A stretch of DNA of 36,077 bases, taken from positions 1-36,077 of the forward strand of contig JAPHRD010000121.1 in assembly GCA_026196225.1 (NCBI GenBank), in the 5' to 3' direction. Below the pieces are notes generated by a model. It did no database searches. It was not told where the DNA came from and saw nothing but the letters and a program-made list of their open reading frames with translations. Source of the stretch: Motiliproteus sp. GTDB taxonomy: Bacteria > Pseudomonadota > Gammaproteobacteria > Pseudomonadales > Balneatricaceae. A program made the position numbers and the translations under genes. Shown piece by piece: positions 9,322 through 17,598 of the stretch (position 1 is the first letter of the stretch; the number at the start of each line of letters is the position of its first letter).

Positions 9322-10251
9322 TTAGAGTTCGATTTCCATACCGTCCCAGGAGACTTCCACGCCCTGGCGAGCCAGTTCCGCTCGTTCCTCGGAGTCTTCA
9401 TTCAGAATCGGATTGGTGTTGTTAATATGGATCAGAATCTTACGGGCCTGCTGAGTGGCTAAAAACTCCAGCATGCCTCCTTCACCACTCTGGGGCAGGT
9501 GCCCCATCTGCAAGCCACGCTGGGTTCCGACCTCTTGCACGATCATCTCGTCGTCACGCCACAGAGTGCCATCCACCAGCAGGCAGTCAGCTTTTTCAGT
9601 CCAAGGCAACAGGTGGGGTTCGATCTCGCCAAGGCCCGGTGCGTAGAATAGTTTGCCGCCAGTCACAGTGTCTTCGACAAACACCCCCATGTTGTCACCC
9701 ACAACCGGGTTATGACGGTGTGGCGAATAAGGAGGCGCCTTGCTGGTCAGCGGAATGGCGGTGATTTTGATGTTCTCGATCTCGGGAATAGTAAAGGGTT
9801 CGGCGCTATCGTAGCTGGCAGACAAAGGCACCGGATGACGCTTAAGACCACCCCCATTCCAGCTCTTCAACATCTCAAAAATAGGGAAACCAACACTGAG
9901 ATCCTCAAACACCGGATCGGCGCAGTAGACATCAATAGGGCAACCTTCGCGCAGCATCAACAGACCGGTGGTATGGTCGATCTGAGCATCCATCAGCATC
10001 ACAGCGCTGATACCAGTATCACGCAGAGCGCGAGCCGGTTGCATTGGATCGAAAGAGGCTAGTTGGGCGCGAATATCGGGGGAAGCATTCATCAGTAACC
10101 AATGCTCGCCATCAGAACTGATAGCGATAGAAGACTGAGTGCGGGCCTTGGCGTTGAGACTACCGTCGCGATAACCCTTACACATGGCACAGTTGCAGTT
10201 CCACTGGGGGAAGCCGCCACCGGCAGCTGAACCTAAAACTCGTATTTGCAT
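9322..10251 (-). CDS. pqqB: PqqB, metallo-beta-lactamase-fold oxygenase of PQQ synthesis
   Basis: 309 residues from the ATG at 10251, chosen because the protein then begins [19 protein letters not shown], the normal PqqB N-terminus; the reading frame stays open upstream to 10299. PqqB is a non-haem iron hydroxylase acting on the cross-linked Glu-Tyr intermediate. The structural zinc cysteines are seen in CNCAMCKG, and metallo-beta-lactamase-like motifs [11 protein letters not shown] and [11 protein letters not shown] are present. It lies between pqqA and pqqC. There is no second copy in the window. Confidence 0.95.
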   Translation of the reverse strand: MQIRVLGSAAGGGFPQWNCNCAMCKGYRDGSLNAKARTQSSIAISSDGEHWLLMNASPDIRAQLASFDPMQPARALRDTGISAVMLMDAQIDHTTGLLMLREGCPIDVYCADPVFEDLSVGFPIFEMLKSWNGGGLKRHPVPLSASYDSAEPFTIPEIENIKITAIPLTSKAPPYSPHRHNPVVGDNMGVFVEDTVTGGKLFYAPGLGEIEPHLLPWTEKADCLLVDGTLWRDDEMIVQEVGTQRGLQMGHLPQSGEGGMLEFLATQQARKILIHINNTNPILNEDSEERAELARQGVEVSWDGMEIEL

Positions 10252-10405
10252 GATTGGACTCGTGGGCAATTGACTGATTAAGCCGTCCTGGAAACCCACT
10301 CACCGGTAAAAGATTGGAAAGCACATTTAAATTGGTGATAAACAGCCCGTCTCTGGGCTTCGGGTCAACTCCACTACATCCGTGAATGGACCAGGACGAC
10401 GTAAA

Positions 10406-10431
10406 GACCGCCTCGCAGAAGCGAGGCAGTC
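10406..10431 (-). promoter_or_regulatory. Hairpin 9 nt after pqqA stop (attenuator or 3'-end stabiliser)
   Basis: On the minus-strand RNA, GACUGCCUCGC pairs with GCGAGGCGGUC through a UUCU loop: 11 bp including one G-U wobble that pairs only in the pqq transcript, not in its complement. There is no clear U-run, so full termination is unlikely. It would make the short pqqA message more abundant than the pqqBCDE part, as is known for other pqq operons. A matching hairpin follows the second pqqA-like gene. Confidence 0.7.
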
Positions 10432-10440
10432 GTAACACAG

Positions 10441-10512
10441 TTAGCGGTTGCTGAAGTACATAGTCACTTCAAAACCAACACGCATATCCGTATAAGCGGG
10501 TTTAGTCCACAT
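10441..10512 (-). CDS. pqqA: PqqA, PQQ precursor peptide
   Basis: A 23-residue peptide starting [19 protein letters not shown] and ending FSNR, almost the Pseudomonas PqqA sequence. Glu15 and Tyr19, the two residues whose carbons become PQQ, are in the EVTMY core. A GGAGG ribosome-binding site lies 8 nt before the ATG. It is the first gene of the pqqABCDE-peptidase operon, with a 189-nt gap to pqqB that contains a strong hairpin. Confidence 0.96.
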   Translation of the reverse strand: MWTKPAYTDMRVGFEVTMYFSNR

Positions 10513-10710
10513 AGTATCTACCTCCATCTTGTTATTTGATCTCGGAAACCAGTGGATTCCCGAGTCTTAATAGTAGTTGATGATAATTGTCACTAAACAG
10601 ACCACCTTCGGCCTTAACATAGGGGTCAGAAGTAGTAGATCTTAGGAAGGGCGACCCAACCCTGTCCCGAAACTGTTCGCGTCCAGACCCATGATTCAGC
10701 GACATCCAGC
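10513..10710. other. Upstream region of the PQQ operon
   Basis: No gene seen. The region should contain the pqqA promoter. Two copies of AGTAGT (10572-10577 and 10631-10636; ACTACT on the operon strand) occur here and similar words occur upstream of the aldehyde dehydrogenase and porin genes. I could not pick a convincing -35/-10 pair. Confidence 0.4.
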
Positions 10711-10739
10711 AAAAAAAAACCCCGGCGCATAGGCCAGGG
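10711..10739 (-). terminator. Rho-independent terminator of the aldehyde dehydrogenase gene
   Basis: On the minus strand CCCTGGC (10739-10733) pairs with GCCGGGG (10726-10720) across a 6-nt loop, followed by nine T residues. It separates the aldehyde dehydrogenase transcript from the pqqA operon, so pqqA needs its own promoter. Confidence 0.88.
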
Positions 10740-10800
10740 CATTAAGGTGCAGCGACAGCTTATAAACCGCACATGATAGGAACAATCAATTCCGGAATAC

Positions 10801-12321
10801 TTAGAAGAAGCCCAGCGGACTAGCGCTGTAGCTAACCAGCATATTCTTGGTCTGCTGGTAATGCTCAAGCATCATCTTGTGAGTTTCACGGCCAACACCA
10901 GACTTCTTGTAACCACCGAAGGCGGCGTGTGCAGGATACAGGTGGTAGCAGTTCATCCAGACTCGACCGGCTTGAATACCACGACCCATGCGGTAAGCAA
11001 CGTTTGTATCGCGAGTCCATACACCGGCACCCAGACCAAACTCAGTGTCGTTAGCGATGGCCAGGGCTTCTTCTTCGTCCTTAAAGGTAGTTACAGAAAC
11101 TACTGGACCAAAGATCTCTTCCTGGAACACGCGCATGCTGTTGTCACCTTTCATCAGCGTAGGCTGAATGTAGTAACCCGTGTTGAGGCCTTCGCCCAGC
11201 ACTTCAGCACCACCACCCATAAGGATTTCAGCACCTTCGTTTCTACCGATCTCCATGTAGGACAAGATCTTCTCGTATTGCTGCTGAGAAGCCTGAGCAC
11301 CAACCATGGTTTCGGTATCCAGCGGGTTGCCGCGCTTAATCTGGCCAGCACGTTCTACCACCTTGGCGATAAACTCATCGGCGATATCTTCGTGAACCAG
11401 CAGACGGGAAGGACAGGTACAAACTTCACCTTGGTTGAAGTAAGCCAGAACCGCGCCTTCAATCGCCTTGCTAACAAACTCGTCGTCCTGATCCATAACA
11501 TCAGCGAAGTAGACGTTAGGGGACTTACCACCCAGCTCAGTGGTGGAAGGAATAATGTTCTCTGCTGCGCACTTCATGATGTGCGAACCAACAGGAGTAG
11601 AACCGGTGAAAGCGATCTTGGCGATACGCGTACTGGTAGCCAGCGCCTCACCCGCTTCCCGACCGAAACCATTAACTACGTTCAATGTACCAGCAGGCAG
11701 CAAGTCGCCAATACATTCCATCAAAATCAGAATAGATACAGGAGTCTGCTCAGCAGGCTTCAATACAATGCAGTTACCAGCAGCCAGAGCAGGGGCCAGC
11801 TTCCAGGCAGCCATCAGCAGCGGGAAGTTCCAAGGAATAACCTGACCCACAACACCCAGAGGCTCGTGGAAGTGATAAGCAACCGTGGTCTCGTCGATTT
11901 CACCGAGAGAACCTTCCTGGGCACGGATACAACCGGCAAAGTAGCGGAAGTGATCAGCCGCCAGCGGCACATCGGCAGCCAGAGTTTCACGAACCGCTTT
12001 ACCGTTGTCCCAAGTTTCAGCTACAGCCAGCTTCTCCAGGTTCTCTTCGATACGATCAGCAATTTTCAGCAGAATGTTGGAACGCTCACCAACAGAAGTC
12101 TTGCCCCAAGCGTCCTTGGCAGCATGTGCCGCATCCAACGCCTTGTTGATATCATCAGCGTCAGAGCGTGGAATTTCGCAAACAGCTTCGCCGTTCACTG
12201 GCGAAGTATTGGTAAAGTACTGACCATTAACCGGTGGAACCCACTCGCCACCGATAAAGTTACCGTAACGGGGTTTGAAGGAAATGACGGCTCCCTCGGC
12301 GCCTGGATTTGCGTAGATCAT
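10801..12321 (-). CDS. exaC: NAD-dependent aldehyde dehydrogenase, ExaC-like
   Basis: 506 residues from the ATG at 12321 ([10 protein letters not shown]), which matches the usual ExaC/acetaldehyde dehydrogenase II start; the frame is open to 12462 but the extra 47 residues look non-coding. It oxidises acetaldehyde and similar aldehydes to acids in the cytosol. Motifs: [32 protein letters not shown] with Glu262, and catalytic Cys301 in [11 protein letters not shown]; the C-terminus ends LGFF. It sits upstream of pqqA in the same direction, with its own terminator. In P. aeruginosa exaC likewise adjoins pqqA, acting after the PQQ alcohol dehydrogenase ExaA. Confidence 0.92.
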   Translation of the reverse strand: MIYANPGAEGAVISFKPRYGNFIGGEWVPPVNGQYFTNTSPVNGEAVCEIPRSDADDINKALDAAHAAKDAWGKTSVGERSNILLKIADRIEENLEKLAVAETWDNGKAVRETLAADVPLAADHFRYFAGCIRAQEGSLGEIDETTVAYHFHEPLGVVGQVIPWNFPLLMAAWKLAPALAAGNCIVLKPAEQTPVSILILMECIGDLLPAGTLNVVNGFGREAGEALATSTRIAKIAFTGSTPVGSHIMKCAAENIIPSTTELGGKSPNVYFADVMDQDDEFVSKAIEGAVLAYFNQGEVCTCPSRLLVHEDIADEFIAKVVERAGQIKRGNPLDTETMVGAQASQQQYEKILSYMEIGRNEGAEILMGGGAEVLGEGLNTGYYIQPTLMKGDNSMRVFQEEIFGPVVSVTTFKDEEEALAIANDTEFGLGAGVWTRDTNVAYRMGRGIQAGRVWMNCYHLYPAHAAFGGYKKSGVGRETHKMMLEHYQQTKNMLVSYSASPLGFF

Positions 12322-12468
12322 AGCGATACCTATTTTGATTGTTTTCTTAGAAGTCGCTGACGACTTTTCCCTGCGTAGTTGTTCGTAAACAGTTACCCAT
12401 CTCACAGGCATGGCATTTATCTTAGCCGCGGCCCCTAAAATCCAGGTATGCTCCTTTGGCATTCAAAA

Positions 12469-12485
12469 ACTACTTACTTAGTAGT
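12469..12485. promoter_or_regulatory. Palindrome in the exaC-like / cytochrome c divergent region
   Basis: ACTACTTACTTAGTAGT is a perfect 6+6 palindrome with a 5-nt centre, placed between the divergent aldehyde dehydrogenase and cytochrome c genes. This is the expected size for a dimeric regulator site. A related ACTAC-N5-GTAGT element lies upstream of the porin (24911-24925). The binding protein is unknown. Confidence 0.4.
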
Positions 12486-12674
12486 AACCACAGGGTTTAT
12501 GCCGTTGTTGAGCGGAAGATGGCAGTATAGACAAAGGGGCCATGGAAACTTCGTAGGGTCAAAAAAACGGTACCAAAGGCCTAGAAAATCACTACTTTTG
12601 AGGTGAGGATTCGTTTTTAGCGGTCACTTAAAATTTGTAGGGAAATAACCACGGACCCTATAAAGGACGCCGCC

Positions 12675-13082
12675 ATGAAAATGAAAACCCTATTGTTGGC
12701 CCCAGCCATGGCGCTGGTGCTGGCCAATACCGCCCAAGCCGGCGACCCAGACAACTACGCTGCAGACAGCGAAGCTGCCATGGCTGCTGCGGGCGAGATT
12801 ATCTTTAATCACAACTGCAAAGCCTGCCACTCATCCGATGCATCAAAAAATACTTTTGGTCCTCGACTGCACGGTGTGTTTGGCCGTAAAGCTGCAAGCG
12901 TGCCTCGTTATGCATACTCGGACGCGCTAAAAAATTCCGGCATTACTTGGGATCAAAAGAAGCTGCGTCAGTGGATCAACGCCAATGACCTGCTGGTTCC
13001 TGGCACCCGTATGCGCCACGTTAATATCAATGACGAAGCAGCACAGGATTACCTGATTGCGTTTATAAAAACGCTGAAGTAA
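12675..13082 (+). CDS. Periplasmic class I cytochrome c
   Basis: 135 residues with a signal peptide cleaved after AQA (about residue 22). One haem site, C48-KA-C51-H52, and a probable axial Met113 in PGTRMRHV. The insert GPRLHGVFGRKAASVPRYAYSDALK is typical of the cytochrome c2/c550 group. AAGGA precedes the start. It is divergent from the ExaC-like gene and close to pqq, so by analogy with exaB it could carry electrons from a PQQ alcohol dehydrogenase; the sequence is more of the mitochondrial/c2 type, so direct ExaB identity is not claimed. Followed by a good terminator. Confidence 0.9.
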   Translation: MKMKTLLLAPAMALVLANTAQAGDPDNYAADSEAAMAAAGEIIFNHNCKACHSSDASKNTFGPRLHGVFGRKAASVPRYAYSDALKNSGITWDQKKLRQWINANDLLVPGTRMRHVNINDEAAQDYLIAFIKTLK

Positions 13083-13107
13083 TCGGCAGTTAACAACCTG
13101 CTACAAA

Positions 13108-13137
13108 AATGGCTACCTTAGAGTAGCCATTGTTTTT
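13108..13137 (+). terminator. Rho-independent terminator of the cytochrome c gene
   Basis: AATGGCTAC/GTAGCCATT, a perfect 9-bp stem with a 6-nt loop, followed by GTTTTT, 25 nt after the stop codon. A second, weaker inverted repeat (CCGGGAACG at 13143 with CGTTTCCGG at 13166) follows and may serve the convergent TetR gene. Confidence 0.88.
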
Positions 13138-13241
13138 AGAGTCCGGGAACGGTGCCTGATCCGTACGTTTCCGGGCTCGCTCCTTTCTATATTTTTATCC
13201 CAACTTCTATAGCTGCCTCAACACCACTCAATCCAAAACGG

Positions 13242-13823
13242 TCAAGCCATAAAGCTCAGGGCGTCATCCACCAATTGCTCTACCTGTGATCGGTCGGTAT
13301 TGGCCCGGGCATAGGCGCGCAAGCCCATAATCTGCATCTCCAACAAACGCGCTAACCGCTCCGGATCCTGACTGGCATCCAACTCACCACAATCGATCGC
13401 CCGTTGGAATAAAACTGCAAACTCGTTCTCGATCAATTTCAGCAACTGCCGAGCCTCCATCAGCAGCTCTGACTGATCCTCAGTCAATTCCGCCACAGTT
13501 TTGACCAACATGCAGAGATCGCTAGGAGCCGTACCCTGGCGATTTCCGATCAGATAGATAACAAAAGAACGTAGAGCCTGAAGTGGTGATTCATGCTCCT
13601 GAGCATGCTGGCGAAGCAGTGACAGCGAGCGTTGGGCGTAGTGATTGAGACTCTCCTTAAACAACCCTTCCTTGCTGCCGAAACAGGCGTAAATACTGCC
13701 AGGACGCATATCGATCGCATCCTGAATATTACGCATGGACGTGGCGTGAAAGCCTTTTTCCCAGAATAACTGGGTGGCATTGTGCAAGGCCGCCTGGCGG
13801 TCATATTTGGCAGAATTAACCAT
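13242..13823 (-). CDS. TetR-family repressor
   Basis: 193 residues. The N-terminal helix-turn-helix is clear (ATQLFWEKGFHATSMRNIQDAI then MRPGSIYACFGSKEGLFKESL). The C-terminal ligand domain resembles the AcrR/TetR_C_33-like group and gives no ligand. Divergent from the AhpD-like gene over a 111-nt region that contains two palindromes (13838-13853 and 13862-13875); self-regulation and control of the AhpD-like gene are likely. The start is the ATG at 13823. Confidence 0.92.
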   Translation of the reverse strand: MVNSAKYDRQAALHNATQLFWEKGFHATSMRNIQDAIDMRPGSIYACFGSKEGLFKESLNHYAQRSLSLLRQHAQEHESPLQALRSFVIYLIGNRQGTAPSDLCMLVKTVAELTEDQSELLMEARQLLKLIENEFAVLFQRAIDCGELDASQDPERLARLLEMQIMGLRAYARANTDRSQVEQLVDDALSFMA

Positions 13824-13837
13824 TTCTCAACCCTATT

Positions 13838-13875
13838 TTGAATACTTGTTCAATTTTATATTGAACGACCGTTCA
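13838..13875. promoter_or_regulatory. TetR operator region with overlapping promoter
   Basis: Two palindromes sit side by side: TTGAATACTTGTTCAA (13838-13853) and TGAACGACCGTTCA (13862-13875, perfect 6+6 arms). TTGAAC at 13861-13866 followed after 17 nt by TAAAGT (13884-13889) makes a plausible sigma-70 promoter for the AhpD-like gene; its -35 box lies inside the second palindrome. This is typical of TetR repression. Confidence 0.65.
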
Positions 13876-13934
13876 TTATCAACTAAAGTAAAAACACTTA
13901 AGCAAAAACCTCATTCGTAAAAGGTGTTTTTAAG

Positions 13935-14474
13935 ATGACTGACTTTCCTCTTCACGACCTGGACACCGCTCCTGAACAGAGCAAGCCACTGCTGCAAAAC
14001 TCGATCAAAGGCTTTGGCATGATCCCCAGCCTCCATGCGGTTATGTCCAGCTCTCCACAACTGCTGGAAGGCTACCAACTGCTGCATAAACTGTTTCAGG
14101 AAACCTCCTTCAATAAAGAGGAGTTGACCGTTGTATGGCAGACTATCAACGTCGAGCACGAGTGCCACTACTGCGTTCCTGCTCACAGCCTGATTGCAAA
14201 TATGATGGGCGTCGATTCTGAGCTGAACCAAGCCCTAAGAGATCGATCACCACTGTCCGATCCTAAGCTTCAGGTTTTGCATGAAACGACCCTGGCGATG
14301 GTTCGCGGTCGCGGTCAGATCAGCCCTGAGCAGACCCAAGCCTTTTATAACGCCGGTTATGGCCATCAACAGATGCTGGAAATTGTTCTTGGTTTGGCTC
14401 AGAAGGTGATGAGCAACTACGTCAACCATATTGCCGACACCCCGATTGACGAACGTTTCAAGCAGTTTATCTAA
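13935..14474 (+). CDS. Carboxymuconolactone decarboxylase / AhpD-like protein
   Basis: 179 residues, all-helical, with the AhpD signature Glu76-Cys77-x2-Cys80-x3-His84 (EHECHYCVPAH), which supports a thiol peroxidase-type reaction. No signal peptide. AAGGTG lies 8 nt before the ATG. It is divergent from the TetR repressor, with an operator-like palindrome over its promoter, and ends in a strong terminator, so it is probably a one-gene TetR regulon responding to oxidants or electrophiles. The exact substrate is unknown. Confidence 0.88.
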   Translation: MTDFPLHDLDTAPEQSKPLLQNSIKGFGMIPSLHAVMSSSPQLLEGYQLLHKLFQETSFNKEELTVVWQTINVEHECHYCVPAHSLIANMMGVDSELNQALRDRSPLSDPKLQVLHETTLAMVRGRGQISPEQTQAFYNAGYGHQQMLEIVLGLAQKVMSNYVNHIADTPIDERFKQFI

Positions 14475-14496
14475 CCCTTATAAACCGGCCTCTATA

Positions 14497-14527
14497 CAGC
14501 AGGTGTCCAAACCACCTGCTGATTTTT
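14497..14527 (+). terminator. Rho-independent terminator of the AhpD-like gene
   Basis: CAGCAGGTG/CACCTGCTG, perfect 9-bp stem with a 7-nt loop, followed by ATTTTT, 22 nt after the stop codon. Confidence 0.88.
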
Positions 14528-14732
14528 CAACCTGATCTTCTGCCATTAAGACCACTGGTATCAGACCAATCCCGCCTTAAAACATCTAAATCCAACGCAA
14601 CGTTCATTGCTCCCTATTCCGGCAAATTGTCTCAATAACGTCTTATGTCAATGACAAAATAAACCTTTCCGCCTATCACAAACTAGTGCATGATAGGGGT
14701 TTTCCCGTATTTGCATCCTGGAGGTAATTTAG

Positions 14733-15581
14733 ATGACGATTAAACATATTGGTGTCGTAGGCGCTGGACAGATGGGCAGCGGTATCGCTCAGGTATGCGC
14801 AGCAGCAGGATTTCAGGTCACCCTTAACGATCTGAATAATGATGCGATACAGCGGGGAATCAGCAGTATCGAAAACAGCCTCGCCCGCCTGGTCAGTAAA
14901 GAAAAGATCTCCGACCAACAGGCCCGGGATCTAGTTGCTCTAATCTCCACAGATACCGACATGAATGGCCTGTCTGATTGCGATATCGTCGTCGAAGCCG
15001 CAACCGAAAACGAGCCCTTGAAACTGGATATCTTTCGCCGTCTGGACGAAGTCTGCAAGGCCAGCGCCATCCTCGCCAGCAACACCTCGTCCATCTCTAT
15101 TACCCGTTTGGCCGCAGTCACCTCCCGTCCGGGCCAGGTTATCGGTATGCACTTTATGAATCCGGTACCGATGATGGCTTTAGTGGAAGTAATCCGCGCC
15201 CTGCAGACTGAAGACAAAGTCTTTGAGGATGTCACCGAGCTAGCCAAAGCGATTGGCAAGGTCCCCGTAGACGTCAAAGATGGCTTTGGTTTTGTTGCCA
15301 ACCGTATTCTGCTGCCGATGATTAACGAAGCTATCTACTGCCGTTACGAAAACCTGGCTTCTGCCGAAGAGATCGATACCGTGATGAAGCTTGGTATGGC
15401 GCACCCTATGGGACCGCTGGCGCTAGCGGATCTGATCGGTCTGGATACCTGTTTGAGCATTATGGAAGTACTCCACGACGGCTTTAACGACAGCAAGTAT
15501 CGCCCCTGCCCGTTGCTGAAGCAGATGGTGGATGCCGGTTATCTGGGACGCAAGTCCGGCCGTGGCTTCTACGAATATTAA
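14733..15581 (+). CDS. hbd: 3-hydroxyacyl-CoA (3-hydroxybutyryl-CoA) dehydrogenase
   Basis: 282 residues, the standard length for the short single-domain-pair enzyme. It interconverts 3-hydroxyacyl-CoA and 3-oxoacyl-CoA with NAD(P). The Rossmann motif GAGQMGSGIAQ is at residues 10-20; SNTSSISIT and GMHFMNPVPMMALVEVI contain the catalytic Ser and His; the C-terminal domain ends GRKSGRGFYEY. GGAGG precedes the ATG. It is 12 nt upstream of an enoyl-CoA hydratase, so the pair forms part of a short-chain beta-oxidation or butyryl-CoA route. Confidence 0.94.
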   Translation: MTIKHIGVVGAGQMGSGIAQVCAAAGFQVTLNDLNNDAIQRGISSIENSLARLVSKEKISDQQARDLVALISTDTDMNGLSDCDIVVEAATENEPLKLDIFRRLDEVCKASAILASNTSSISITRLAAVTSRPGQVIGMHFMNPVPMMALVEVIRALQTEDKVFEDVTELAKAIGKVPVDVKDGFGFVANRILLPMINEAIYCRYENLASAEEIDTVMKLGMAHPMGPLALADLIGLDTCLSIMEVLHDGFNDSKYRPCPLLKQMVDAGYLGRKSGRGFYEY

Positions 15582-15593
15582 GAGGGGGCAACC

Positions 15594-16397
15594 ATGAAAA
15601 GCGAAAACACTCAGACTAACGATTTTAAAAACATCCTGCTGGAGGCCGTCTCTTCCGGGGTCTACCTGCTGACAATCAATCGCCCCAAGGTACTCAACGC
15701 CCTAAACGCCGATACGTTGGAGGAGATGAATCAGGCTCTTTCCAAGATCAGCGCAGACAGATCAGCCCGCGTACTATTGATTAAAGGTAGTGGCGAAAAA
15801 GCCTTTGTGGCCGGCGCCGATATCGAACACATGAGCCACCTGACTCCGATCGAAGCAAAAACTTTTGCGGAACACGGCATGCATCTGTTCCGCCGCTTGG
15901 AAACTCTGAATATTCCAGTGGTGGCCTTGGTCAACGGTTACGCCCTCGGAGGCGGCTGTGAGCTAGCCATGAGCTGTGACTTTATCCTCGCAGCCGACAA
16001 CGCCAAATTTGGCCAGCCGGAAGTGAATCTCGGTATTACCCCGGGCTTTGGTGGCAGCCAGCGTTTAACCCGTCTGGTAGGACGGGCCATGGCCATGGAA
16101 CTGCTGGTGACAGGTCGAAGCATGTCTGCTGAAGAGGGCCTACAGCGGGGACTGGTGAATCACGTTTATCCTCAGTCTGAACTGCTGGATCGCGGTCTGG
16201 AATTGGCCTCGATGATTGCTGGCAAAAGCAACAACGCCATCCAGTTGACCAAGCAACTGGTGCAACGTGGACAGGATCTCGATCTGGACAACGCTTGCGT
16301 GATGGAAAGCGATCTATTCGGTCTCAGTTTCTCTACCCCCGACCGCACCGAAGGTATGGCTGCGTTTCTGGAAAACCGCAAACCCAACTTCGACTAA
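15594..16397 (+). CDS. Enoyl-CoA hydratase (crotonase family)
   Basis: 267 residues. It hydrates trans-2-enoyl-CoA to 3-hydroxyacyl-CoA. The oxyanion hole segments AFVAGADIEHM and ALGGGCELAMSCDFILA, and the catalytic glutamates in GGGCELA and FGQPEVNLGITPGFGG, are all present, so it should be active. A GGGGG ribosome-binding site is placed right after the dehydrogenase stop. Together the two enzymes perform consecutive steps. The next 286 nt up to 16684 hold no gene. Confidence 0.94.
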   Translation: MKSENTQTNDFKNILLEAVSSGVYLLTINRPKVLNALNADTLEEMNQALSKISADRSARVLLIKGSGEKAFVAGADIEHMSHLTPIEAKTFAEHGMHLFRRLETLNIPVVALVNGYALGGGCELAMSCDFILAADNAKFGQPEVNLGITPGFGGSQRLTRLVGRAMAMELLVTGRSMSAEEGLQRGLVNHVYPQSELLDRGLELASMIAGKSNNAIQLTKQLVQRGQDLDLDNACVMESDLFGLSFSTPDRTEGMAAFLENRKPNFD

Positions 16398-16683
16398 CCG
16401 ACTGTCAGCGAGATACCCTATCCAAATCTGTGGGCGCTTGTTTGCGCCTACGGATACTTCTACTCGTCAATATTCCGGCCCCCGACTTCTTTTCTTCTCT
16501 CACCTCTTCTCTCGTTTAAGCAACGGCATCATTATCAATTTTTGATCCCACCAGACTAAATCCACCTCAACATTAACAAAATCAGTGAATTAACTTATTG
16601 AGATATGAGAATAATCACTTAAACTGGGCTCTCGCCTATATTTTGCTCAATGTGCACCCTGGCCTGTATTTATTGGACTAGCC

Positions 16684-17598
16684 ATGCCGACCAATAGCCT
16701 CATTACAGCTGTCCTTCGTTGCTGTCTGATAACACTGTTGTTATCAGCTCCCCTACAGGCTATACAGGCTGAAACCCTGGTCATTGCCCAACTAAGCGAC
16801 CGTCCGAAGAAAGATTACAAACAACTCCGCCCCATGGTAGAAGCGATCGCCTCTCGTCTGAAAGCTCAGGGAATTACAGGAGGAAATGTCGCACTGTTTG
16901 CCGACAGATCCTCCCTTGTCGCCGCCCTTAAAGCTGGCAAGGTACACTGGGTTACCGAAACGCCCTATACCGCATCAGTCCTCGTTCATGAGGCCGGCGC
17001 TCGACCACTTCTGCAAAAATGGAAATCAGGACAACGTCGTTACCAAAGTCTGATTTATACGCGCAAAGACTCCGATATCAAGACCCTTGCGGATTTGTCT
17101 GGTAAGCGTATCGCTTTTGAGCATCCTCAATCCTTCAGCAGCTATTACCTGCCTCGTATCCTGCTGGAATCAAACAACCTGCAACTCTATAACCTCAGAG
17201 GGCAGCACTCCCTGGCTACGGATCAACAGTTGGGCTATCAGTTCAGTCGCAATGAGAAGAACAATTTATTATGGGTCCACAAGCGACTGGTGGATGCCGG
17301 CGTGCTAAACAATAACGATTGGCAGAATTCCAGCAGGGTACCGACAAAACTCAAATCGGATCTGCGTATTATCCACCGCTCCAAGCCCTATCCCAGAGCC
17401 TTAGAGTTGGTAGCCCCCCATGTCACGGAGGATCTGGCGGCGGCACTAAAAAGAGAGCTGTTGGCAATGACCGTCGAAACAGACAAATACCTCTTGGCAC
17501 GTTATGAAGGCACCACCGGTTTTGAACAAGTTGGCGAAGAAGTGACTGAGCTTTTGGCCGAAATCTACCGCAAAAGCCGCCAATGGCAGTCTCAATGA
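16684..17598 (+). CDS. PhnD-like periplasmic substrate-binding protein
   Basis: 304 residues with a signal peptide (hydrophobic LRCCLITLLLSAPLQAIQA, cleavage near QAE). The mature part matches the PhnD/phosphite-binding type 2 periplasmic fold: RPMVEAIASRLKAQGI, VHWVTETPYTASVLVHEAGARPLL, LADLSGKRIAFEHPQSFSSYYLPRILL. No ABC transporter genes adjoin; instead the gene overlaps a GGDEF-EAL gene (stop inside its start region), so it probably acts as a periplasmic ligand sensor for that protein rather than in uptake. The ligand could be phosphate, phosphonate or another anion. Confidence 0.85.
   Translation: MPTNSLITAVLRCCLITLLLSAPLQAIQAETLVIAQLSDRPKKDYKQLRPMVEAIASRLKAQGITGGNVALFADRSSLVAALKAGKVHWVTETPYTASVLVHEAGARPLLQKWKSGQRRYQSLIYTRKDSDIKTLADLSGKRIAFEHPQSFSSYYLPRILLESNNLQLYNLRGQHSLATDQQLGYQFSRNEKNNLLWVHKRLVDAGVLNNNDWQNSSRVPTKLKSDLRIIHRSKPYPRALELVAPHVTEDLAAALKRELLAMTVETDKYLLARYEGTTGFEQVGEEVTELLAEIYRKSRQWQSQ

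Noticed and set aside
10861-12360. Very long (499-codon) open frame on the plus strand opposite the aldehyde dehydrogenase
   Set aside because: It is antisense to a clear ExaC-like gene; its translation has no domain and reflects the codon bias of the true gene.
12322-12462. Upstream extension of the aldehyde dehydrogenase by 47 residues
   Set aside because: The extension lacks family similarity, and the ATG at 12321 gives the normal N-terminus.
14813-15301. 162-codon antisense frame in the hydroxyacyl-CoA dehydrogenase gene
   Set aside because: Antisense shadow of a gene with intact motifs; Arg/Ser-rich low-complexity translation.
16410-16470. GGCGC...GCGCC inverted repeat after enoyl-CoA hydratase as terminator
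   Set aside because: Only 5 bp of stem and no T-run; not strong enough to list.
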